DNA of 64,000 nt from Azospirillum sp. B21. GTDB lineage: Bacteria > Pseudomonadota > Alphaproteobacteria > Azospirillales > Azospirillaceae. A program made the position numbers and the translations under genes. The DNA lies in assembly GCF_008364825.1 (NCBI RefSeq), contig NZ_VTTO01000014.1, positions 62,001 to 126,000 of the forward strand, in the 5' to 3' direction. Every line of letters starts with the position of its first letter. The first letter of the stretch is position 1. Positions 45,052 through 54,700 of this stretch are shown piece by piece. The notes under the pieces were generated by a model. That model ran no database searches, was not told where the DNA came from, and worked only from the letters and a program-made list of their open reading frames with translations.

Positions 45052-48000
45052 CACAGACTGTCCGGGCATCGGAAGTCCTTGAGGTCGCGGATCGAGAAGG
45101 GGTTGACGGCGCTGGTCATCCGCACGTCGAAGCTGGCCGATTTGCCGGCGGCGCCGAAGCTCAGCGGGATGCGGTCGGGCACCGAACCTTTGCGGCCGCG
45201 GTTGGCATCCAGCGTGCGGAACCACGCCCAGCTGCCGGTGCGCTGGGTCATCTCCGGCGGCTCGGTCGGCTGGCCGGTGAAGGTGACGCGCAGGTCGCCC
45301 GCCCCGCCCGGCTTCGGCCATTGCAGCCCCTGCGCCAGCGTGGCGTTGCGGGCGAAGGTCATGCGCTGGCCATCGATGTCCAGATCCACCTGCTCCACCC
45401 CGGCGCCGAGATAGGTCGGGCGCAGCTCGAAGCGCAGCGAGGGAACCCGGCCGCCGTCGGGGAAGAAGGCGTCGCGGATCATTGCCGCATGCTGGAAGGC
45501 CGGCAGCACCGAGGACGGAATGCCGAGGTCGGCGGCGGACGGCTGCCAGCGCCACGGCTCCCGCGTGGTGTCGACGAAGGGGCGCAGCCGGTTGGTGAAG
45601 AAGGCGTCGATCAGCCCGCCGGGGGCGAACATCCGGGCGAAATCATCCATGCCGACATCGGCCGAGGCGCCCTTGACGAAGGGATAGCGGTTGTCCAGCG
45701 CGCGGCGGCACCAGGGCAGCACCGTGCTCTGCCATTCGGCGTTGATCTGCGACCGGGCGCCGCTCAGCGTGCGCGCCGTGCCCTGCTCCACCAGTTCCTC
45801 GGTCCAGCGGCGGACCGGCTGCGGGTAATAGGCCATGTCGGTGGCAAGCTTCTGGAACACCTCGCCGCCGCCGCTGGCCGCCAGATCGAACAGCTTCTGC
45901 CCGCTTCCCGCCCCCAGCGACAGCCGCGCCAGAACCGCATGCACGCCCTCCAGCTGGCGCAGCAGCTCCTCCAGCCGGGCATTGCCGCTGTTGCGGGTGA
46001 AGTCGTTCAGCGGGCGGAAGCGGTCGTCCACCATCTGGCTGACCAGCTTGGCGACGCCGCTGTCGGCGACCGCCGCGGCCACCGCCGCCACCGCGGGAGC
46101 GGCGCCGGCCGGCGCCTCCGGCACGCGCTGCAACGTCGTCTCGTTGGCCACCGCCGCCAGCAGCTTCTGCAGGGGGGAGTTGCGGCCGGACAGGATGTTG
46201 ACCGCCTCGCCCAGCGCCTGCGGGTTGGCCGCCGGCACCAGGGTGATGTCGTTCAGCAGAGCGTCCCAGCGGCCGGCATAATCGCGCAGATAGAGCGTCA
46301 GCGCCGCCGTCTCCAGCTCCGGCCCGGCCTCCTCCCCGCGCGGGGGGCCGAGCAGCCAGCTGAGGTCGCGCACCGACCGCGCCGCACCGGGCAGACCCGG
46401 CAGCATCACGCCGGTGAAGCCCTGCAGGGTGTAGAAGCCCGGAACGCCGTCGCTGAAGCGTGCGCCGGAGGAGCGGCGGAACACCCGGTCGCCTTCCGGC
46501 CCGGCCTGGTCGGACGGGCGCCAGTCCGGCAGCTTGCGCGCGGCCTCGCCGTCGCGGATGGCGGCATAGGCGCGGGCGGCCAGCGGCGTGCGGGCCAGCA
46601 CCTCTCGCGCCTGCCGGACCAGTTCGGCGTCGAGGTTAAGCTTCGGCAGGCCGGCGGGGGCGCCCAGCCCGGCGTCGATGTGGCCGAGGATCGCCTTGGT
46701 CTCGTCCTCGCCCGGCGGGGGCGAGACGCGGCGCAGCCAGCCGGCGGTCCAGGCCTTCACCTCCTCGCCGTTGACCGGGCCGGCGCCGCCCAGCGTCAGG
46801 TACAGCCGCAGCAGCGCCTCCACCGCCGGGGCGTCGTCGGCGATCAGCCGGTCGCGCAGGTCGCGCTGCACCCGCACCAGCATGCGCGGCACCAGCAGCC
46901 CATTGACCGCGCGGCGGTAGAGCGCGTCGCCGGCTTCCTCCAGCTTGTCGCCCTGGTAAAGCCCGAAATCGAGCGCCAGCTTCTGCTTCAGCGCCAGCGT
47001 GTCATGCCCGGCCGGCAGGGCGCGCAGTTCGTTCAGCACCGGCAGCACGCGGCGGATGTCGTCGTCGGCGACGGTGCCGGCGGCCAGCGCCTCCGCCTTC
47101 GGTCGATAGGCGTCGACCGCCTGCTGTTCGCGCTCGATCAGCCCGGCATTGCCGAGATAGCTGGCGACCCAGGCGGCGGTGGCGGCGGCCGTCACCAGCC
47201 CGAACAGGCTGTAGGCGATGCGCGGCACCCAGATGCGCCGCCGCTCCGCCGACGGGTCGAAGCCGACCAGATTGGCCTCGCGGAACACCAGATCGTTCAG
47301 CAGCCCGCCGAGGAAATAGCTGCGCTGCTGCCCGGCGGCGACGGCGCCGCCGCGGAAGGGTGCGGCCGGCAGGCCGAAGCTCTCGGCCAGCCCGCCGATC
47401 AGCCGGTCGATCTGCGTGCCCTCCTGGGTGCCGCTGGTGAAATAGATGCCGCGCAGCCGCAGCGCCGGCTCGTAGCGGTTGGCCTTGAAGGCGGCGGCGA
47501 CGAAATCCAGCAGCGGCTCCTTCAGCGAGGCCAGCTGCGACGGGAAGGCGAAGATGGCGCCGCGGCGCTCCTGCGCATGCTCCTGCTGGATGCGGTCGAC
47601 GGCGCGGGCGGACAGCCGCCCGGCGATGCCGTCCAACTCGCTGCCCAGCGTCGCCATGCCGGCATCGCCCAGTTCGCTTTCTGCCGCCGGCAGGGTGACG
47701 CCGACGATCTGCCGGCGTTCGTCCCGGTTCAGGTCGTGGAAGAACTCGTTGAAGCCGGCGATCAGGTCGGCCTTGGTCAGCAGCAGATAGACAGGCGCCT
47801 TGACCTTGAGGGTCTCGTACAGTTCGCGCAGGCGGCGGCGGATGGCGGCGGCATGCTGCGCCCGCTCCTCCGGCCCGGCGGCGGCGAGGTCGGGAACCGC
47901 CATCGCCACCAGCACGCCGTTGATCGGCTGGCGCGACCGCGCGTCCTTCAACAGCTTCAGGAAGGCACCCCAGCCGGTCTGGTCGACCGCCTCGTGGCTG

Positions 48001-48560
48001 TCCTGGGTGGTGTAGCGCCCGGCGGTGTCGAGGAAGATGGCTTCGTCGGCGAACCACCAGTCGCATTGCCGGGTGCCGCCGACGCCCTTCAGCGGCTTGG
48101 CCCCGGTCTGGTCCGCCAGCGGGAAATTCAGGCCGCTCTTCAGCAGCGCCGTGGTCTTGCCCGCGCCCGGCGGGCCGATGATGACGTACCAGGGGGTGGA
48201 GTAGAGATAGCCGTCGCCCAGCCCCCGCTGCTTACGCCCGGCCTTGAGCAGGGCCAGCGATTCGGCAAAGGTCTTGCGCAACCCGGCGACCTCATCGGCT
48301 TGGTCCATCGCCGCCATGCGGGCCGCGTCGCTGCCGCCGGTCAGCTCCGCCGTCATCCGTTCCTCGGCCTTCGCGTCGCGCCGCTTCAGCAGCACCAGCA
48401 CGACCGCCAGGATCGGGAAGGGCACGGCGGCGGCCACGGCCAGCCAGGGCATCTCCAGCCCGGCCAACGGCGCCAGCAGCGCGATCAGCGCCGCCGCGAT
48501 GGCCGCACCGATGAAGCCCAGCACTGCGCGGGAGAGCAAGATGGCGGTCAGCCGACTCAT
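45051..48560 (-). CDS. tssM: T6SS inner-membrane protein TssM (IcmF)
   Basis: A 1169-aa membrane-complex ATPase/scaffold. Two membrane helices at about 8-30 and 38-58 are followed by a cytoplasmic domain with an intact Walker A (GPPGAGKT, 129-136) and a Walker B-like AIFLDTAGRY. A third helix near residue 440 (LVTAAATAAWVASYLG) leads to the large periplasmic domain with the IcmF-C region at its end. The start at 48560 has AGGGG upstream. It is translated with tssL and tagF. The outer-membrane lipoprotein TssJ that TssM normally binds is not in the window. Confidence 0.94.
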   Translation of the reverse strand: MSRLTAILLSRAVLGFIGAAIAAALIALLAPLAGLEMPWLAVAAAVPFPILAVVLVLLKRRDAKAEERMTAELTGGSDAARMAAMDQADEVAGLRKTFAESLALLKAGRKQRGLGDGYLYSTPWYVIIGPPGAGKTTALLKSGLNFPLADQTGAKPLKGVGGTRQCDWWFADEAIFLDTAGRYTTQDSHEAVDQTGWGAFLKLLKDARSRQPINGVLVAMAVPDLAAAGPEERAQHAAAIRRRLRELYETLKVKAPVYLLLTKADLIAGFNEFFHDLNRDERRQIVGVTLPAAESELGDAGMATLGSELDGIAGRLSARAVDRIQQEHAQERRGAIFAFPSQLASLKEPLLDFVAAAFKANRYEPALRLRGIYFTSGTQEGTQIDRLIGGLAESFGLPAAPFRGGAVAAGQQRSYFLGGLLNDLVFREANLVGFDPSAERRRIWVPRIAYSLFGLVTAAATAAWVASYLGNAGLIEREQQAVDAYRPKAEALAAGTVADDDIRRVLPVLNELRALPAGHDTLALKQKLALDFGLYQGDKLEEAGDALYRRAVNGLLVPRMLVRVQRDLRDRLIADDAPAVEALLRLYLTLGGAGPVNGEEVKAWTAGWLRRVSPPPGEDETKAILGHIDAGLGAPAGLPKLNLDAELVRQAREVLARTPLAARAYAAIRDGEAARKLPDWRPSDQAGPEGDRVFRRSSGARFSDGVPGFYTLQGFTGVMLPGLPGAARSVRDLSWLLGPPRGEEAGPELETAALTLYLRDYAGRWDALLNDITLVPAANPQALGEAVNILSGRNSPLQKLLAAVANETTLQRVPEAPAGAAPAVAAVAAAVADSGVAKLVSQMVDDRFRPLNDFTRNSGNARLEELLRQLEGVHAVLARLSLGAGSGQKLFDLAASGGGEVFQKLATDMAYYPQPVRRWTEELVEQGTARTLSGARSQINAEWQSTVLPWCRRALDNRYPFVKGASADVGMDDFARMFAPGGLIDAFFTNRLRPFVDTTREPWRWQPSAADLGIPSSVLPAFQHAAMIRDAFFPDGGRVPSLRFELRPTYLGAGVEQVDLDIDGQRMTFARNATLAQGLQWPKPGGAGDLRVTFTGQPTEPPEMTQRTGSWAWFRTLDANRGRKGSVPDRIPLSFGAAGKSASFDVRMTSAVNPFSIRDLKDFRCPDSL

Positions 48561-48625
48561 TCCGATACCCCTGTCCCTGATCTTTTCCGGCCGCTGGCAC
48601 CGCCCCTTTTCCGAGGCGGCTCCGC

Positions 48626-50011
48626 TCACTTCTTGAGGATGATGTCGATCCGGCGGTTCGCCGCCCGGCCCTCAGGCGTGTCGTTGGACGCCACCGGCTC
48701 GGTATCGGCCTTGCTCTCCGCCTTCAGGCGGGACTTGTCGGCGAAGAGCGGGTCGAACTCCGCCATCACGGATTCGGCGCGGGCCTTCGACAGGTGCCAG
48801 TTCGACGGGAAGCGCAACCGCCCGCCGCCGGTCATCGGCACATTGTCGGTGTGGCCGGTGATCAGCACCGCGCCCGGCTCCTCCGCCACCGCGCGCCCGA
48901 CGCGCAGCACCGATCCCCGCACCTTGTCGTTCAGGCCGGCGCTGCCACTGGCGAACAGGTTGCTGCCGCGCATGCGCACGGTGATGGACAGCGCGTCCTC
49001 CGTCACCTCGACCAGCCCCTCGGCGATCTCCGGCTCCAGGAACTTGCGCACGCGCTGGACCTGGGTGGTCTGCGGCGGGGGCGGCGGGGCGATCTGCGGC
49101 GGCGGCGGTGCCGCTTCGGCCAGCTTGACCGGGGCCGGCGTCTCGATCACCACGCCGCCATGCGGCGGCAGGCCGCCCATGCCGGCGAACAGCCGGTCCG
49201 ACGCGCCGTTCAGCAGGAAGCTCAAGCCCAGGAACAGCAGCAGCAGGAACAGCGCCGTGCCGGCCCCGGCTACCCAAACCGGCAGCGAACTGCGCGGCGG
49301 ACGATAGTCCATCGCTAGCGCCGCCGCGTTCGGGCAGAGGATGCGGTCAGCATAGCCGCGGTGCTTGACCAGGATGTTGTAGACGTCCTCGCGGATGCGG
49401 GCATGCTCGCTGTCCTGCCGTCCGGCGACGCGGTAGCGGCCGCGGAAGCCCAGCGACAGGCAGAGATACATCAGCTCCAGCAGGTCGCCGTACTTGCCCG
49501 GATCCTGCCGGGCCGAGGCGAGCCGCTCATAGAACTGGTCGCCGCCGACGACGTTCTTGTGGAACATGCTGGTGACGTTCTGGCGCGTCCAGGAACTCTG
49601 GCTGCCCCATTGCGAGTTCAGCACGATGTCGTCGATCAGGGCGCAGAGCGCGTAATGGGCGGTCGCCTGGGTCGCGGCGTCCATGCCGGACTTCGTCACC
49701 CAATGCTGGAAGTCGCGCAGGGCAGAGATCACGCGCTGGCGCAGCGATTCCAGGTCCGGAACCCCGGTCACGTCGTTCAGCCGGGCCGCCAGCAGCAGCA
49801 CCGGCGAGGCGGCGGCGGCCAGCGGCGAGCGGGCGGCGAAGATGCCGGCCAGCGCCGGCCCGGGAACGCCGACGGCCTCCACCCGTGCCGCGGCGGGTGG
49901 TTCCCCGCCACCGGGCGTACCGGATGCGCGCCGGCCACCCGGCGTCGGCATCAGGACCGTACGTTCCGTTTCCGGTCCGGGCATGCCGCCAAACTGATCG
50001 CCGCCTTGCAT
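48626..50011 (-). CDS. tssL: T6SS inner-membrane protein TssL (DotU) with OmpA domain
   Basis: A 461-aa protein. The DotU domain (about 65-230) has HYALCALIDDIVLNSQWGSQ and ELMYLCLSLGFRGRY; a single membrane helix follows near residue 250 (LFLLLLFLGLSFLLNG), then a proline-rich linker and a C-terminal OmpA-like peptidoglycan-binding domain (LITGHTDNVP, then NRRIDIILKK). The ATG at 50011 has GGGG upstream; a GTG two codons earlier is also possible. The 162 bases before it hold an AT-rich stretch (TATTTTAAAAACAC) that is the likely promoter of the T6SS part. Confidence 0.94.
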   Translation of the reverse strand: MQGGDQFGGMPGPETERTVLMPTPGGRRASGTPGGGEPPAAARVEAVGVPGPALAGIFAARSPLAAAASPVLLLAARLNDVTGVPDLESLRQRVISALRDFQHWVTKSGMDAATQATAHYALCALIDDIVLNSQWGSQSSWTRQNVTSMFHKNVVGGDQFYERLASARQDPGKYGDLLELMYLCLSLGFRGRYRVAGRQDSEHARIREDVYNILVKHRGYADRILCPNAAALAMDYRPPRSSLPVWVAGAGTALFLLLLFLGLSFLLNGASDRLFAGMGGLPPHGGVVIETPAPVKLAEAAPPPPQIAPPPPPQTTQVQRVRKFLEPEIAEGLVEVTEDALSITVRMRGSNLFASGSAGLNDKVRGSVLRVGRAVAEEPGAVLITGHTDNVPMTGGGRLRFPSNWHLSKARAESVMAEFDPLFADKSRLKAESKADTEPVASNDTPEGRAANRRIDIILKK

Positions 50012-50125
50012 GTCCACCCCAATCCGCGCGCCGTCCCGAAAGCGGTCCGGCCCCTATTTTAAAAACACTGTGAACGAACTAACCGAACTTTATCTAGCCA
50101 TTTCTAGCTGTCGAATCCGGGGTAT

Positions 50126-50152
50126 GCGCGGCGGATGGTCCTACCGCCGCGC
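50126..50152 (-). terminator. Hairpin after the WD40-caspase gene
   Basis: GCGCGGCGG (50126-50134) pairs perfectly with CCGCCGCGC (50144-50152) across a 9-base loop, 22 bases past the caspase stop. No T-run follows on the minus strand, so it may only partly separate the caspase transcript from tssL. Confidence 0.5.
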
Positions 50153-50173
50153 CTGCCCGGCAGGGGGTCCCGC

Positions 50174-53100
50174 TCAGGGTTGACCGGGCTGCGGCGCCGC
50201 CAGCGGGAAGGGATTCAGCTCGTTGCCGCCGGTCTTGAAGATTGCGGACTGGCTCCACTTCTTCTCGCGCGCCAGGCGCGGCACCGCGCGGTTCACATAC
50301 TGGCCGAGCGTGAGGTTGTAGATCGCCTCGTCCCCCGGCAGCAGGGCCTTGCCCTTCAGCCCCTCCAGCACCGCATGGGCGAAGATGCCGTTGCGGCCGT
50401 CATAGCTGTCCAGCGCCTCCTCCTGCTCCGACGAGGCGGCCAGCAGGTAGCGCTGTCCCATGTCCTGGTACAGCTTGTCGACCGTACCCGCCGACACCGC
50501 GCCCGAATGGCAGGTGTCGAGCATCACCAGCACGTTGCGGGCGGAAATCGCGCTGACCAGCCGGTTCAGCTCCTTCTCCGACAGCCCCTGCTCGCTGATC
50601 GCCTGGGGGGTGGCGGCGGTCACGTTCTGGGTGATGAAGTGGTAGAGCTTGACCGAGGGGTCCTTCGGCGACGGCACGATCACGCCATGGCCGGCGAGAT
50701 AGAGGACGACGGTATCCTCCTCCCGCGCGTTGGCGGCGAGATCCTCCAGCCCGGCGATCACGGCGTCGCGGCTCGCCTGCTCGTCATAGAGCGCCTTGGA
50801 CAGTACCAGCGACTGCTCCCGGTCGTAACCGGCGGGAACGCGACCGCTCAGCGCCTCGGCGAAGGAAGAGGCATCGGCACGGGCGAAGCGCAGCTGCGTG
50901 CCCTCCGGCCGGTACTTGTCGATGCCGACGACGAAGGTGATCAGCCGCGGCTTGGCCGGGGCGGCGCGCTCGGCCTTGGCGCCCGCCGTTGACGTATCGG
51001 CGGTCTCCACCGGCTTGGGCAGCACGAAATCGACCAGCGGCGAGCGTTCGTAGATCGCGTCGCTGCCGTTGTAGGCGCGGATCTGCACCCGGTTGCTGCC
51101 GGGATCGAGACGGACGGTGCTGACGCGCTCCTCCGGCGGCGGGGGCTGGTCCTTGTTGGCGTCCGCCGGCGTGGCGCCGGCCGCAGGCTGGGCTTGAACG
51201 GCTGGCGGGGGGGCCGGCTGGAAGGCGGGCGCCGGCTCCTTGGCGCGGGCGAAGGCGCGGGACTTGTCCTGGCCGCTGACGTTGCGGCCGTTGCGGAACA
51301 GGTCGACCGAGCCGATGCCGCCGCCGGTGTCGGCCAGCCGGTAGCGCAACCGCACCGATCCGACCCCCTCAGGCAGCGTGACCGACAGGCGCGGCTCCTC
51401 CGCCGCAACGTCAAGCTCCGGTCCCTGCGGCGCGGGCTTGGCAATTGCCTGGGGCACCGCCTGCGGGGCGGGCGCCGGTTCCTTGGCGCGCGCGAAGGCG
51501 CGGCTGACCGGCGTCATGTCGAGCGGATGACAGGTTTCGGCGGTCGTGGGAACCGTCGCGGATGCCACGGGCGCCGCAGCCGCCTGAACTGGAGCCGCCG
51601 CCGCTTCCGTGGCCCCGGTGCCGAGCGCCAGACCACGGCTGGCGGCGGGCACGGTGCAGTAATCCAGCAGGGTCACCTGCGGACGGCGCTGGGTCAGCAG
51701 GCGGATGTCGCCGATGGCGGACAGCCGCGCGGCGATCTCCGCCTGACCGCTCTGCTGCAGCTTGGCGCGCACCAGTTCCGGGGCGTTGAACACGCGGTAG
51801 ACCTGCTTGAACTCGACCCACTGGCTGCCCTTCTTCTTCGGGTCGTTCAGGTGGAAGCCGACCAGCGTCTCGCCCCCGCTTTCGGAATGGTCGAAGAAGG
51901 CCTCCGGCGTCCACAGCACCCAGCGGCGGCCGTCGCGGTGCGGGAACAGCGCCGCCAATTCCTCCAGCGGGCGGGATCCTCCGGACAGCGCGTACCAGCG
52001 CAACGTGCCGTCGCCCAGCGCCGCCACGGCGACGCGCCCGTCGGCCGACGCGACGACGCCCCACACGGCGGCCGGCACCTCGGCGCGGGCAAGCTCGGCC
52101 CCGGCGGAGTCGAGCAGGCGCAGGCTGAATTCCCCGCCCAGCAGGACGCGGCGCTGCTTGCCCAGGACCGTGACGCTGCGCGCCCATTCGCCGCTGTCCA
52201 GCTTCACCGGCTGGCCGTTGACCTTGGGGGTGCGGGTGTTGCGCCAATCGGAAACGCCGATCCCCGGACCGTCCGCCGCCGGCCGGGCAAGGCCGGGCAG
52301 CGCGTCCGCCGCCGGGGTCAGGCTGCGGGCCAGCACGTCAAAGCGCATCGGCCGCCCGCCGCCCTGTTCCATGCCGAATTCCAGCACCAGCCCGTCCTCG
52401 GACAGGCCGAAGCGGCCGAGATGGATGTCGCGGTAGTCGGCGACGTCGCCCATGCGGGCGAACTGCAGCCGGCCGGCCGGGTCGATCACGCCCCATCCCG
52501 GATCGGCGGCGGCGAAGGCGACCCCGCCGCCCGGCAGGGCAAGCAGATGGGTCACGGAATCGCGCGCGGCGGGCGTGTCGGTGTAGGCACCCTTGCCGGC
52601 ATCGGCCCAGCGCCGCACCACGTTGCGCTTGCCGTCCACCGTCGCGGTGCCGGCGGCGACCAGCGCCGTCCCGTCCCAGGCGACCGCGGCGAAGCTGCCG
52701 CCGGTGACGCCGGTGGCCTTGGCGGTGTGGCGCGTCTTCAGGTCGGCGGCGGCCAGCACGTCGACCTGCGCCTGATCGGCATAGCCGACCGCCAGCAGCG
52801 CCCCGTCCGGCGAGAAGGCGACCGAATAGGGCATGCCCTTGCCCGGCTTGCGCTTGGCCTTCGGCTTGAAGGCGGTGTCGTAGAGACGGACATTGCCGTC
52901 GAAGGACGCGGTGGCGAGCCGCCCGTCGGGCGCGAAGGCGAGCGCCGACACCCGTGCCTCATAGGCGGTGTCCTCGGCGACCAGCTTGAAACTGGCGCTG
53001 TCCCACACGCGGATGCCGGCGGTGCCGCCGAAGGCCCCGGCGACGAAGCGCCCGTCGGGCGAGAAGGCGAGATCGTTCAGCACCTGCGGCTGCCCCGGAA

Positions 53101-53548
53101 GCCGGGCCTTCAGCCGCTGCGCCTTGACGTCGAACAGGTAGAGCGTGACGCCGTCGCCCCAGCTCGACCCGGTGTTGCCGGCGGCGACCGCCAGAGACCC
53201 GTCGGCCGACAGGGCCACGGCATAGAGCGCGCCCTCGTCCCCCGCCTCCATCGGCACGCGCAGGACGCCCAGCGGCTCCCCGCCGTCGCGCGCCCACAGG
53301 CGCAGGGACTTGTCGTTGGAAACGGTGGCGATCAGCCGGCCCTGGGCGTCGCTGGCCAGCCGGTTGACGCGGGCGGTGTGGCCGCCGGTCTCGATCCGCA
53401 GGAACGCCCCCGTGGAGGCGTCGCCCGCCAGCACCGGCCGGACCGCGAAGGACCCCGCCAGCGTGCCGAGGAGCGCGCCCAGCAGGACGGCGGGAAGAAC
53501 GCCGCGCCGCAGGCGCGCGTTCAGGCGAGAAAGACAGCCGGCCATCAT
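50174..53548 (-). CDS. Secreted WD40-repeat / caspase-like protein
   Basis: A 1124-aa protein. An N-terminal signal-like helix (VLPAVLLGALLGTLAGSF) is followed by about ten WD40-type blades (e.g. VSNDKSLRLW; ATASFDGNVRLYD), a region with a DUF4384-type beta sandwich (RVSTVRLDPGSNRVQIRAYN), and a C-terminal caspase-like (CHF) protease domain. The catalytic pair is His about 954 in YLAGHGV and Cys about 1013 in LDTCHSGA. The segment SRAFARAKEPAPA occurs twice, 81 residues apart. It is 162 bases upstream of tssL on the same strand. An upstream GTG start is also possible. Confidence 0.88.
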   Translation of the reverse strand: MMAGCLSRLNARLRRGVLPAVLLGALLGTLAGSFAVRPVLAGDASTGAFLRIETGGHTARVNRLASDAQGRLIATVSNDKSLRLWARDGGEPLGVLRVPMEAGDEGALYAVALSADGSLAVAAGNTGSSWGDGVTLYLFDVKAQRLKARLPGQPQVLNDLAFSPDGRFVAGAFGGTAGIRVWDSASFKLVAEDTAYEARVSALAFAPDGRLATASFDGNVRLYDTAFKPKAKRKPGKGMPYSVAFSPDGALLAVGYADQAQVDVLAAADLKTRHTAKATGVTGGSFAAVAWDGTALVAAGTATVDGKRNVVRRWADAGKGAYTDTPAARDSVTHLLALPGGGVAFAAADPGWGVIDPAGRLQFARMGDVADYRDIHLGRFGLSEDGLVLEFGMEQGGGRPMRFDVLARSLTPAADALPGLARPAADGPGIGVSDWRNTRTPKVNGQPVKLDSGEWARSVTVLGKQRRVLLGGEFSLRLLDSAGAELARAEVPAAVWGVVASADGRVAVAALGDGTLRWYALSGGSRPLEELAALFPHRDGRRWVLWTPEAFFDHSESGGETLVGFHLNDPKKKGSQWVEFKQVYRVFNAPELVRAKLQQSGQAEIAARLSAIGDIRLLTQRRPQVTLLDYCTVPAASRGLALGTGATEAAAAPVQAAAAPVASATVPTTAETCHPLDMTPVSRAFARAKEPAPAPQAVPQAIAKPAPQGPELDVAAEEPRLSVTLPEGVGSVRLRYRLADTGGGIGSVDLFRNGRNVSGQDKSRAFARAKEPAPAFQPAPPPAVQAQPAAGATPADANKDQPPPPEERVSTVRLDPGSNRVQIRAYNGSDAIYERSPLVDFVLPKPVETADTSTAGAKAERAAPAKPRLITFVVGIDKYRPEGTQLRFARADASSFAEALSGRVPAGYDREQSLVLSKALYDEQASRDAVIAGLEDLAANAREEDTVVLYLAGHGVIVPSPKDPSVKLYHFITQNVTAATPQAISEQGLSEKELNRLVSAISARNVLVMLDTCHSGAVSAGTVDKLYQDMGQRYLLAASSEQEEALDSYDGRNGIFAHAVLEGLKGKALLPGDEAIYNLTLGQYVNRAVPRLAREKKWSQSAIFKTGGNELNPFPLAAPQPGQP

Positions 53549-53637
53549 CCGTTCCGCTTGCACTGGTGTCGTCCGGCGGCGGTCCCGCGCGCCCTCTGCG
53601 GAAGACCGCCGCCGGTCAGGTCATCGGACCGCACCGA

Positions 53638-54444
53638 TCAGACGGCGTCCAGCGTCGCTTCCTTCTGGGCGATCTGCTGGATGCTGCTGGTGGTGGCGTT
53701 GATGCGCTCCGACGTCTCAAAGGCGGTGTTGGTGCGCTCGACCACCTGGGCGGCCTGGGTGGTGGCCGTCTGCTTCGCCGGCTTCTTCTTCGTCTGGGTC
53801 TTGACCGCGGTCTTGGTGCGGATCTTCTCGGCCGCGCCCGGCTCGATGTTGTCGGCGGCGATCAGATACTCGTCGCGGCGCTTGACGATGTTCTGGTTGA
53901 TGCTGCTGGCGATGGCGTAATCCTTGTCCAGCTGGCCGCGGATCGCCGCCAGCCGCTTCTCGGCTTCCGGCTTGGCGATGCGGTTCGCCTTGTAGTCGGC
54001 CTTGACGCGTGCGATCTCGGCGCGGCGGCAGTTCACCAGCTGGTCGAGAGCGACCTGGGTGCGGCTCAGGTTCTGGTTCTCGGTATCGAGGTCGCTCATC
54101 ACGCCCAGGATCGCCTGGTCGCGGCCCTGCTGCGACCGCGAGTTCCAGTAGCCGCCCAGCGTGCCCAGGGCCGCACCGGCGGCGGCGCCGATCAGCGCGC
54201 TCTTCACGTTGCCGCCGACAAGGGCGCCGGACAGCGCGCCGACGCCGGCGCCGATGGCCGCGCCCTTCAGCATGTCCTCGGCATAGTAGTTGCCAGTCGA
54301 ATCGAGCGCCACGCGGTACTGGTAGCAGGCGTCGCTGCCATCATTGGCGCCGATGCGATCCGTCTGCGTGGTCACGCAGCCGCTGAGCGCCATGGCGACG
54401 ATGGTGAGTGATACGAGGCTTGCCTTGGCACGGTTGCTTCGCAT
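53638..54444 (-). CDS. Glycine-zipper lipoprotein
   Basis: A 268-aa protein with a lipoprotein signal (VSLTIVAMALSGC, lipobox LSGC). A glycine-zipper membrane hairpin follows (GAAIGAGVGALSGALVGGNV, GAAAGAALGTLGGYW), then a long charged helix (RAEIARVKADYKANRIAKPE), and a Lys/Thr-rich, partly disordered tail. Glycine-zipper lipoproteins are inner- or outer-membrane proteins, and some oligomerise or form pores. It is the first gene of the strand leading to the caspase and T6SS genes; 89 bases separate it from the caspase gene. Function unknown. Confidence 0.8.
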   Translation of the reverse strand: MRSNRAKASLVSLTIVAMALSGCVTTQTDRIGANDGSDACYQYRVALDSTGNYYAEDMLKGAAIGAGVGALSGALVGGNVKSALIGAAAGAALGTLGGYWNSRSQQGRDQAILGVMSDLDTENQNLSRTQVALDQLVNCRRAEIARVKADYKANRIAKPEAEKRLAAIRGQLDKDYAIASSINQNIVKRRDEYLIAADNIEPGAAEKIRTKTAVKTQTKKKPAKQTATTQAAQVVERTNTAFETSERINATTSSIQQIAQKEATLDAV

Positions 54445-54673
54445 GACCTGGATTCCCGTTTGCTTTTCTGTTCAAGACATATTTCGATCAGATCCAGAAC
54501 TCCGGGCCGTCCGCACCACCCCCACAGTGGGCGCACCCCGTCACCGATCAGGACCCGCCGCAACGCTGCCACAGCAACAACTGTAACGGAAGGGGTCATT
54601 ACTACCAATTCGTGCGGCCTTTTATCGAATTTTTCCGTCTGTAGCCTTTGCGGCACGGATTTCCGGGAGAGGT

Positions 54674-54700
54674 ATGATGTTCGGATTTTGGGGGCTATGA
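54674..54700 (+). CDS. Possible 8-codon leader frame before the second caspase gene
   Basis: A short frame, M-M-F-G-F-W-G-L-stop, starts at 54674 with GGGAGAGG just upstream. Its TGA overlaps the ATGATG start of the caspase-like gene at 54697. The sequence TATGATGTTCGGA is duplicated (54673-54685 and 54696-54708), so the leader start and the real start are copies of each other. Its effect would be translational coupling; expression is not proven. Confidence 0.4.
   Translation: MMFGFWGL

Noticed and set aside
45321..49307. A 1328-codon open frame on the plus strand opposite tssM/tssL
   Set aside because: The minus strand has intact TssM and TssL with ribosome sites and motifs; the plus frame is rich in Gln/Arg/Gly and matches nothing.
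45051..50011. TssL/TssM as a type IVB secretion (DotU/IcmF) pair
   Set aside because: They are followed by tagF, vgrG, PAAR and tagH, which are specific to T6SS.
50012..50173. A sigma-54 promoter upstream of tssL
   Set aside because: No TGGCAC-N5-TTGCA match was found; the region is AT-rich and may hold an ordinary promoter.
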